NCBI GenBank assembly: GCA_945878795.1
Contig: CAMDWF010000076.1
Span: 1-9,022 of the forward strand
Direction of reading: 5' to 3'
Length of the DNA stretch: 9,022 nucleotides
Source: Synechococcus sp. UW140
GTDB lineage: Bacteria; Cyanobacteriota; Cyanobacteriia; PCC-6307; Cyanobiaceae
Shown here: positions 1 through 6,425 of the stretch, in pieces
Layout: each line of letters opens with the position of its first letter
Numbering within the stretch: position 1 is the stretch's first letter
Position numbers and translations under genes: made by a program
The notes under the pieces: generated by a model
What the model saw: the letters and a program-made list of their open reading frames with translations, nothing else
The model's database searches: none
Told to the model about the DNA's origin: nothing

Positions 1-93
1 GGGGGAAGGCATCGTCCGGGGGGTTGCCGAACCGGAAGCCGGCGCGGGCGAAGTGCGGACCGTTGATCCACGAGCCCCCGCGCAGCAGCCTGT
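1..93 (-). other. Candidate hypervariable (DGR-type) C-terminal segment of the STAND protein
   Basis: The segment begins at LLRGGSWING and runs through ARAGFRFGNPPDDAF to the window edge. In DGR target proteins with an FGE/lectin fold, this RGGSW...R...R...NP block is where template adenines are randomised, giving NNC or NNT codons in place of AAC or AAT. Here the codons at the matching positions (ATC, AAC, GGT, CAC, TTC, GCC, then TTC, TTC, GGC, AAC, CCC, GAC, GAT) all end in C or T and carry bulky or varied residues. The caveat is that this genome prefers C-ending codons everywhere, and no template repeat or reverse transcriptase lies in the window. The homology position is firm; DGR activity is a guess. 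Confidence 0.3.
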
Positions 94-3000
94 AGGAGTG
101 TTCCTGATTGCCCTCCAGCTCTGAATCAGGGCCCTCCACCGGGCTCCCATCCCCTGCGGATCCAGCCACTGGATCTCGGTGCCACTGATCATCACACCAC
201 TCCAGCAGCTGCCCATGCATCTCCGCCAGGCCCCAGCGGTTCACCAGGCCAAAGAAACCCAACGGCACCGGCCGCTGGCGGAAGGCACCCTTGCGGCCGC
301 GGCCATAGGTGTAGTTCCCGTCGTAATTCGCCCAGCTGGCATCGAGCGTGTCGCCGAAATGGAAGGGAGTGCTGTCCCCGGCCCAGCAGGCCGCCTCCCA
401 TTGGCTCTCGCTCGGAAGGGCCAGTTGGGGGGCCTCGCCCTGGCCGCCGAGTTCCGGCCACTGCTCCTGCAGCCAGAGGTTCAGGCGCTGCAGCCATTCC
501 TGGCAGTCGTTCCAGCTCACGCTGTCCACCGCCAGGCCGCTAGGTTCTGCGTAGCTCTCCCACAGCCCCTTGGCTTCGTAGGTGCCGGGGGCCTGGCTGA
601 TGTCACGCTCCAGTGACGGCAACGCCGCCACCGCAAGCCACTGCGCCTGGCTGAGTGGATTTCGCACCAAGGCGAAAGCCTTCAGGTTCACGGTCCGCTG
701 CTCCTCCACGTTCACTCCCTCGCACTTCTGCCGGAACTGGGGGTAGAGATCCCGGCCCTCCTCCTCCTCAGGCGAGCCGATTTCAGCTTGCCCGCCTTCC
801 ACCACCACCAGCTCCAGCTGCTCACCCCCGGGCAGCGGCAGCTTCCACACCGCTGGCCTCACCATCTCCGTACGGATCCGAAGACCCTCTCCCTCTTCCA
901 GGACGGTGAGGGTGAGCATCGGCACCTCACGGCCAGGGCCGGTGCCCAGCAGGGGTAGATCCGCTGAGGCTGCCAGTTGCATCGCTCTGGAGGTTCCCTG
1001 CAGCAGTGGCAGGCGTCGGTCGTGCTCCGCCCAGCCCTCCTCGCCTTCCACCAGCAGATCCAGGGCGTCAGCCCGCAGCTGGCGCTCCAGAAACGCCTCG
1101 ATGCGCAGGCGGTGCTCAGCTTGATCTCGGGCCGTCAGCCCCAGGGCCTCCAGCGCCGCTCGGCGCAGCTCCGGTGGCTGCGCTCCATCGCTCGCCAGCC
1201 CCTCCAGCGCCTCGATTGCCGTTTCCGTGCCGATTAGGCCCAGCACCACCGCGGCTTCCTGTTGCTCCACCCGTCGCTCGGCCTGGAGGTCGCTCAACTC
1301 CTCCGCCAACACCCGCGCCAGTCGCCGGCTAACCACATCCCGCGCTGCCCGCCGCTCCGCATCCTCCGGGGCCGCAGCCATGGCCGCCAGCTTGCCGATC
1401 GCATCGCGGCGCTCGCTCGCTACCGGCACACCCAGCTCCCACATCCACTTGCGGGCCCGCTGCAGCGCCAGCCGATAGCGCTCCCCTTCCGGATCCAGAA
1501 AGCCCAGTTCCGCCAGCCGGTCGGGCACCTCCTGTGGCATCGCCAGGGCACGCTTGCCCTGGGCCTCCATCGCCCCATCGCGCAGGGCCAGCAGGAAGCC
1601 CCGCATCCGCTCGCGCTCCGCCTCCGGCCGCGGCGCCAGGGCCGCCAGGAACACCTCCCACACCGCCGCACCCTGCTCCGGCGCCGCCGGCTCCAGAGTC
1701 GCTGGCTCCAGCGCCTGCTGCTCCAGCCGCTCGAACTGCTCCGCCGCCGCCAGGTGATCCGCCAACGGATCCAGCGGGAAGCGCAGGCGGCCCACCGCCG
1801 CGCCGGGCTGCAGCAGCAGCCGCAGCTCGATCAAGTAGCCCAGCAGGGCCTCCGCCTGCTCGCGGCTCAGCCCCAGGCCCACAGGCTCCTCGGCCAGCAG
1901 GGCGCTGCGGGCCAGGGCGTCGCTGAACTCCAACGGCTGGAACAGGGGCCTTTCCCTGGGACCCTGGCGGTGGCTGGCCAGGGCCACCGCCCGCAGGGCC
2001 CGCTGCACCAGCGCCTCGCTGATATCCAGCCCCGCCCGGCGCCGCAGGGCAGGATCAGCGGGGGTGTCGAGGCGCCGCACGTAGCTGAGCATCAGCTCCG
2101 GCACCGATCCCGCCAGCAGGCCCTGCTCCCGGTTGGCGATCACGTCGTCGATGAACATCTGGGCCAGCAGCACCATGATCGGCTTGTCGCCCACGATCCG
2201 CTTGAGCTGCGCCTGGGCCGGCATCAGGTCGTCGTCGCTCAACGCTTCCCCCTGGCCCTTGCGGCGCAGGTAATCGAGGAAAAATGCCTGCAATCGCTCC
2301 ACCGCGATCCGCTGAGGCACGATCCGGCTCAAGGGGCGCTCCCGGAACCCGTCGTCGTCGCTGCGGCTGGTGACCATCACAAGGCCCAGTGGCAAAGCGG
2401 CAAGCAGTTGCTCGCGGGCGGAGGGCGTCAGCTCCGAGAGGTGATCCACGATCGGGATCAGCCGTTTGGCGGCCAGCAGGGCGTCGATCAGCTCCGCTGC
2501 CAGCTCCTCCTCTGGTGCGGCGGGCAGCTGGTTGCGCAGCCAGCTCCGCACCCGATCGGCAACGCTCTCCTGGGATCCCAGGGCGGTTTCGATTAGCACC
2601 GGCAGGCGCACTACCCCGCCGGGTTTTCCCTCCAGCCACCAGCGGGCAATCGCAAAGGCCAGGCTCGTTTTGCCCGCGCCGCCGTCGCCGCTGAGCAGCA
2701 ACACATGGCTGCCCGCCACGGCCAGCAGGGGCTTCAGATCTTCCGGCTTCAGCAGCCTTGGGCCCTCGGTGACCGTGGCCCCCGCCGGGGTGATGCACAC
2801 ATCCAGCGGCACATGCACCTGGCGGGCTTGCACAGACGCAAGGCCCAGGAAGGCTGTGGAGAGCTGGGGCTGGTGGCGGTCGACCCAGTGCTGCAGGTCG
2901 GCGGGGGTATAGCTGCGTGACCGCGGCGAGCCTGAATCCAGGGAGGGCGGCCTAAGGGCTTGCAGCGCCTGCAGCACCAGGCTGGCCAGCTGATCGGCTG

Positions 3001-3430
3001 TAGTGAAATGCCCCACCCCATGGGAAGCCTCCACCTCAGCCCGGAAGGCCGCCAGGTCGGTGCCGTCCTCGCCGCTGTCGATCCATTTCGGCTTCCAGTC
3101 GTGATCAGAGTGGACCGTGAAGACCAGGCGGGGTTTGTTGTGGCGGCTCGCCTGCTCGTATTCGAGCTGGGTGATCGAACGCCGCTGGGGATTGTTCTCA
3201 GGCGGCCGGTAGCCGTAGCGGTGGGCGATCAGCAGCACATACACATCCGTTGCCGCCACATCCGCCAGGCAGCGATCCAGCGGCCGCTCATCAAACGCCG
3301 TGTATTTCTCCATGCACTCCACGTCGTAACGCGCCTTCTCCAGCGCGGTCTTGAGCGCGGCGCGGTGGCCCTCCAGGTCGATGAACGTGGAAGAGACGTA
3401 GACCGAAGGCTGTCCCTTGGATTTCGGCAC
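1..3430 (-). CDS. DUF4062-STAND/NACHT NTPase-FGE-sulfatase (lectin-fold) protein, 3' end beyond window
   Basis: This is a large cytoplasmic conflict-type protein, read from a GTG at 3430 and still open at base 1 (1143 whole codons). The GTG is the only start between an in-frame TAA at 3457-3455 and the first conserved residues; no clear ribosome site is visible. Residues 9-94 match DUF4062 (VYVSSTFIDLEGHR, then DVYVLLIAHRYGY and SITQLEYEQA). A P-loop GDGGAGKTS lies at 248-256, a Walker B-like IPIVDHLSEL has D329 and E333, and a sensor-1-like TSR is at 354-356. A NACHT-style LRFPLDPLADHLAA lies near 545-560 and HEAT-like helices near 725-770. From about 872 an FGE-sulfatase domain begins (IGSPEEEEGR, LPSESQWEAA with W1011, GLAEMHGQLLEW, LLRGGSW with W1121). 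The two catalytic cysteines of true formylglycine-generating enzymes are absent (I1122 and F1126 sit in that region), so I infer a ligand-binding lectin fold. By family analogy, DUF4062 could be the effector or signalling end, the NTPase the switch, and the C-terminus the sensor. A defence role is inference. Confidence 0.9.
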   Translation of the reverse strand, partial: MPKSKGQPSVYVSSTFIDLEGHRAALKTALEKARYDVECMEKYTAFDERPLDRCLADVAATDVYVLLIAHRYGYRPPENNPQRRSITQLEYEQASRHNKPRLVFTVHSDHDWKPKWIDSGEDGTDLAAFRAEVEASHGVGHFTTADQLASLVLQALQALRPPSLDSGSPRSRSYTPADLQHWVDRHQPQLSTAFLGLASVQARQVHVPLDVCITPAGATVTEGPRLLKPEDLKPLLAVAGSHVLLLSGDGGAGKTSLAFAIARWWLEGKPGGVVRLPVLIETALGSQESVADRVRSWLRNQLPAAPEEELAAELIDALLAAKRLIPIVDHLSELTPSAREQLLAALPLGLVMVTSRSDDDGFRERPLSRIVPQRIAVERLQAFFLDYLRRKGQGEALSDDDLMPAQAQLKRIVGDKPIMVLLAQMFIDDVIANREQGLLAGSVPELMLSYVRRLDTPADPALRRRAGLDISEALVQRALRAVALASHRQGPRERPLFQPLEFSDALARSALLAEEPVGLGLSREQAEALLGYLIELRLLLQPGAAVGRLRFPLDPLADHLAAAEQFERLEQQALEPATLEPAAPEQGAAVWEVFLAALAPRPEAERERMRGFLLALRDGAMEAQGKRALAMPQEVPDRLAELGFLDPEGERYRLALQRARKWMWELGVPVASERRDAIGKLAAMAAAPEDAERRAARDVVSRRLARVLAEELSDLQAERRVEQQEAAVVLGLIGTETAIEALEGLASDGAQPPELRRAALEALGLTARDQAEHRLRIEAFLERQLRADALDLLVEGEEGWAEHDRRLPLLQGTSRAMQLAASADLPLLGTGPGREVPMLTLTVLEEGEGLRIRTEMVRPAVWKLPLPGGEQLELVVVEGGQAEIGSPEEEEGRDLYPQFRQKCEGVNVEEQRTVNLKAFALVRNPLSQAQWLAVAALPSLERDISQAPGTYEAKGLWESYAEPSGLAVDSVSWNDCQEWLQRLNLWLQEQWPELGGQGEAPQLALPSESQWEAACWAGDSTPFHFGDTLDASWANYDGNYTYGRGRKGAFRQRPVPLGFFGLVNRWGLAEMHGQLLEWCDDQWHRDPVAGSAGDGSPVEGPDSELEGNQEHSYRLLRGGSWINGPHFARAGFRFGNPPDDAFP

Positions 3431-3521
3431 CGCTGGTAGCTTGAAGGGTGTGGATTACCCCAGCAGTCTGCCGGTGGAAGCCCCGCTTGGCAGGGCAGGG
3501 GGAGGCACCAGCACAACAGTT

Positions 3522-3539
3522 CCAGCTCACCGGAGCTGG
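3522..3539. repeat. Perfect 7-bp inverted repeat (hairpin) in the gap between two minus-strand genes
   Basis: CCAGCTC and GAGCTGG flank a four-base ACCG loop. The element sits in the 205-base gap (3431-3635) between the cytochrome gene and the STAND gene, about 97 bases past the cytochrome stop. No T-run follows on the minus strand, so it is not a standard intrinsic terminator. It could be a weak transcription stop or a structured leader for the STAND gene. Nothing else recognisable was found in this gap. Confidence 0.4.
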
Positions 3540-3635
3540 CTTATTGCTCACTGCTCCTGACAAACGGTAGTTAGGGCTGCTGGTTCTGGCACTACCCCGA
3601 GCTGCCGGCCACCTCGATGCTGAAGATGCCCGCTG

Positions 3636-4166
3636 TCAACTTCTGCCCTTGAAAGTCCTGCGGATCTGATCAAACCAGTTCCCTGGCAGGTCCCCAGGCC
3701 GGAGCTGGACGCTCGCCATCGAGCGGGCCAACGGCAGGCCGCCACGCTGCAGCACCGCCAGCACATGCAGGGTCACCGCCAGGGCGATCAAAAGCCAGGC
3801 GAACAGATGGACGCTGTAAGCAAGTTGCTGGAACTGGCCGTCGCGCAGCCAGTCCTCGTCCATCAACTTGCCGCTGCCCACCGCCAGCACCAGGGCCACC
3901 AGGGCAAGCGCGTTGGCGGGCTGCCGCAGCCGCAGCCGGCCGGCGGTGAGGGCGTATAGGGCGAACAGCAGGGCAATCGGCCAGAGCAGAACCCCCACCG
4001 TGCCGTGGATATCGATCCACTCACCAGCAAGGCTGAAGGGCAGCCGGCCAAAGCGCCCGTCATACCTCGAGTACACCAGCAAGCCCGTCAGCCAGGCCAG
4101 CGGCACCAGCAGCGCCGTGGCACCATGCAGCAGGCGCAACAGGGAGGGTTGGTAAGGGCGGGGCAT
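3636..4166 (-). CDS. Cytochrome b561-type (b/b6-domain) membrane protein
   Basis: The product is a 176-residue integral membrane protein of the bacterial cytochrome b561 / hydrogenase b-type family, which carries b-heme and passes electrons across or within the membrane. Four hydrophobic helices can be seen at about residues 12-32, 52-73, 86-100 and 115-139. Histidines H14 (LLHGATA), H54 (IDIHGTVG), H120 (SVHLFAW) and H134 (TLHVLAV) lie in or at the ends of the helices and are the likely heme ligands. The length is normal for the family. The ATG at 4166 opens directly onto the first cytoplasmic arginines and helix, so the start is reasonable despite no clear ribosome site. The gene points away from the amylase genes and is followed at 205 bases by the STAND gene on the same strand. 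Its redox partner cannot be told from the window. Confidence 0.8.
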   Translation of the reverse strand: MPRPYQPSLLRLLHGATALLVPLAWLTGLLVYSRYDGRFGRLPFSLAGEWIDIHGTVGVLLWPIALLFALYALTAGRLRLRQPANALALVALVLAVGSGKLMDEDWLRDGQFQQLAYSVHLFAWLLIALAVTLHVLAVLQRGGLPLARSMASVQLRPGDLPGNWFDQIRRTFKGRS

Positions 4167-4259
4167 GGCGAGAGGAGTGAATCAGGACTCGGCTGGAGTT
4201 GGATCTCGCGGGCCGGGCGGCTGGGTTAAATAATCATGACTGTGATGCCGCCATCACCA

Positions 4260-4441
4260 TGAGCTCGCCACGACGCGGCCAGCTGGCCGGCCTTGGGGCC
4301 GCCTTGCTGTTCGGCTGCAGTGCCCCCCTGATCAGCACCATCACCGGCGCCGGTTCGGCCCTGAGCATCGCCGGCCTGTTCTATCTGCGTCATGGCCATC
4401 GCCACCGGCACGATCCACGCGGCCCCGATCCCCATCAGTAG
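4260..4441 (+). pseudogene. 5' remnant of an EamA/DMT-family permease
   Basis: The ATG at 4260 opens a 60-codon frame. Residues 1-42 read like the N-terminus of a drug/metabolite transporter: basic start MSSPRR, then GQLAGLGAALLFGCSAPL forming the first helix, and SALSIAGLFYL opening the second. After FYL the frame turns abruptly into a His/Arg-rich run (HGHRHRHDPRG) that is not membrane-like and stops at 4441, whereas full EamA proteins have about 300 residues and ten helices. No other frame downstream resumes the permease before the amylase gene, so a deletion or rearrangement near 4388 is likely, not a simple frameshift. The 190 bases from 4442 to the amylase start show no gene I can support. 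Confidence 0.5.
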
Positions 4442-4631
4442 CCCGCCCATGGATGCTGGGCAGCGGCCTGCCCCTGAAGCCTGGGTCTTGGGGCTGACCG
4501 CCTCAGACCAAGCAGTTTTGCCCCCAGACTGGGCCCAGCGTGCACTGGCCATGACGACGACCCACACCCCTGTCAACAACGAGCCCCCGGCCAGCGCCCG
4601 GGAGCTGGATCTGGAGCCCCGGGGCCGGGTC

Positions 4632-6425
4632 ATGGCCAGCCCGATGCACTGGAATGACCACATTTTTTACCAGATCCTGCCGGATCGCTTCAGCGACGGG
4701 AGCGAGGCCGGGCGGCCGCTATACGACCCCAACCAACCCCAGGCGTTTCATGCCAGCGACAAACGGGCCTGGATGGAGGCGGGCCTGCGTTTCAATGGCG
4801 GCACCTTGCAGGGCATCCGCAGCAAGCTGGATTATCTGCAGGGACTGGGCATCAGCGGGCTCTGGCTCAATCCGGTGCTGAAACAAAGGGCCGATCTGCA
4901 GACCTACCACGGCTACGCCATTCAGGACTTCCTGCAGATCGATCCCCGCTTCGGCACGCTGCAAGACCTGCGCGACCTGATTGATGACGCCCACGACCGG
5001 GGCATGGTGGTGGTGCTGGATGTGGTGATCGACCACACGGCCAACAACTGGTTCTACGGGCCCGATCTCACCGGCATTATCGAGGATTCGCTCCCCTATC
5101 GCTACGCCCCCCCCTACAGCTTCGGCGGCTGGCGATCGGAAGCCGGCGCACCAATCCCCACCATTGCCTCACGGCAAGACGGTTGCTGGCCGACGGAGTT
5201 CCAGCGGCTGGAGGCCTACAACCGCTGTGGTGCCATCTGTGATTGGTCCAGCCCCGACCCGTTGGATCCCAATGCCGAATACCGCCGGGGCGATTTCTTC
5301 GACCTCAAGAAGCTCAACGGCTACGACCCTGAGACGATGCAAGCGGTGATCCGCTCTTACCAGCACCTGATCGCCCTCAGCGACTGCGATGGCTTCCGCA
5401 TCGATGCCGCCAAGCACATTCCCAAGCACCTCTGCCAGCAATTCTGCTTCGCCATCTACCGCTACGCCCAGTCGATTGGCAAAGGCAATTTCCTGCTGGT
5501 GGGAGAAATAACCGACAACATGATCGCGATTAATTACCTATCTCTATTTGGCAGTATCTTTGATCGGGCCCTTGGCGCCGTGCTGGACATCAACCAGTCC
5601 CCCGACCAACTGGCCGGTGCCGTGCGGGGCAGCGAATCGCCCCTGGATTACTTCGGTCGCTTCCGCACCGACAACCAGCTGAGTCGCTATATCCAAACCG
5701 GAGGCTTGCACGTCACGGTGCTCGACGACCACGACATGTCCTGCCGGCCGCGCAAGGCCCGCTTCGCTGCCCATAACACCACTCCCCATCGGCACTGGCA
5801 GTCGGCCCATGCGGTTGCCTTGCAGCTCACCGTGCCGGGGATTCCCTGCATCTACTACGGCACCGAGCAGGGCCTCACGGGCAACGAAGACAACCACGAC
5901 TACAGCATCGAGCCGAGCCGATTTGGCGAGGATCGCTACGTGCGCGAATGCCTCTTCGGCGGGCCATTCGGCGCCGAGATGACGACGGGCTGCCACTTCT
6001 TCAACCCGAACCACCCCACCTACCTGCGCATCGCGGCCATCGCCCGCTTGCGCCGGGGCGATGACTACACGGGGCGCACTTTGCGCATGGGCGTCTGTTA
6101 TCCCCGCCAGACCCGATACAGCGAGGCCCCATTTGCCCTGCCAGCCGCAGGCGAATTGTTTGCCTGGTCCAGGGTGCTTGCGGCCCACGAGGTGCTGATG
6201 GCGCTCAACACCCATGGCCTCGAATCTCGCGGCGCCGATGTGACGATCGATGCAGGCCTCCACAAGGCTGGATCGGTGTTGCGGGTGCTGTATCGGGCCG
6301 ACTGGAGCGACGAGCAACTCCGCCAGCCCCCAACTGATCAGACCGTGCCAGTGCAGCTCGACGACGACGGGCGGGCCTGGCTGCGGCTCGATCTCCCTGC
6401 GGCGGGAATGGTGATTCTGGGATGA
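4632..6425 (+). CDS. GH13 alpha-amylase-family glycoside hydrolase (first of a coupled pair)
   Basis: This is a 597-residue alpha-glucan enzyme with no signal peptide, so it is probably cytoplasmic and acts on glycogen-derived or maltodextrin chains. I chose ATG 4632 (MASPMHWNDHIFYQILPDRF) because GH13 homology begins there. A GGAG lies at 4613-4616, a rather long spacing. The frame is open back to an ATG at 4392, but those 80 codons have no family match and overlap the permease remnant. Motifs, numbered from 4632: region I VVLDVVIDHT (D130, H135); region II GFRIDAAKH (nucleophile D258); region III VGEITD (acid/base E292); region IV VLDDHD (D368). The usual Asn before His in regions I and IV is Asp here (D134, D366). 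A long domain B lies between regions I and II, and a beta-rich C-terminal domain follows the barrel. The stop overlaps the next start (ATGA). The exact specificity (amylase, maltogenic or transferase) cannot be read from sequence. Confidence 0.88.
   Translation: MASPMHWNDHIFYQILPDRFSDGSEAGRPLYDPNQPQAFHASDKRAWMEAGLRFNGGTLQGIRSKLDYLQGLGISGLWLNPVLKQRADLQTYHGYAIQDFLQIDPRFGTLQDLRDLIDDAHDRGMVVVLDVVIDHTANNWFYGPDLTGIIEDSLPYRYAPPYSFGGWRSEAGAPIPTIASRQDGCWPTEFQRLEAYNRCGAICDWSSPDPLDPNAEYRRGDFFDLKKLNGYDPETMQAVIRSYQHLIALSDCDGFRIDAAKHIPKHLCQQFCFAIYRYAQSIGKGNFLLVGEITDNMIAINYLSLFGSIFDRALGAVLDINQSPDQLAGAVRGSESPLDYFGRFRTDNQLSRYIQTGGLHVTVLDDHDMSCRPRKARFAAHNTTPHRHWQSAHAVALQLTVPGIPCIYYGTEQGLTGNEDNHDYSIEPSRFGEDRYVRECLFGGPFGAEMTTGCHFFNPNHPTYLRIAAIARLRRGDDYTGRTLRMGVCYPRQTRYSEAPFALPAAGELFAWSRVLAAHEVLMALNTHGLESRGADVTIDAGLHKAGSVLRVLYRADWSDEQLRQPPTDQTVPVQLDDDGRAWLRLDLPAAGMVILG

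Noticed and set aside
1..430. Active formylglycine-generating enzyme (sulfatase maturation)
   Set aside because: The fold matches, but the catalytic cysteine pair expected after RGGSW is missing, and the domain is attached to an NTPase with no sulfatase gene nearby.
1262..2596. A 444-codon open frame on the plus strand
   Set aside because: It is rich in Gln, Arg, Leu and His and has no domain. It lies opposite the STAND gene, whose minus-strand frame carries clear motifs throughout. It is an effect of GC-rich codon use.
3634..3639. Perfect TTGACA (-35 box) on the minus strand upstream of the STAND gene
   Set aside because: It overlaps the cytochrome stop codon, and no -10-like hexamer follows at 16-19 bases, so it is probably chance.
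4199..4236. AT-rich TTAAATAATCAT with an upstream TTGGAT as a promoter for the plus-strand genes
   Set aside because: The spacing between the two boxes is about 21-22 bases, too long for a standard promoter. It remains only a local AT-rich patch between divergent genes.
4392..4631. An 80-codon N-terminal extension of the first GH13 protein
   Set aside because: It has no GH13 similarity, overlaps the permease remnant and is proline/alanine-rich. The family starts at HIFYQILPDRF, which fits the ATG at 4632.
4226..4663. Minus-strand frame with hydrophobic stretch GGLLMGIGAAWIVPVAMAMT
   Set aside because: One hydrophobic run in a frame otherwise lacking family features, overlapping the permease remnant and the amylase start on the other strand. 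It is not supportable as a gene.
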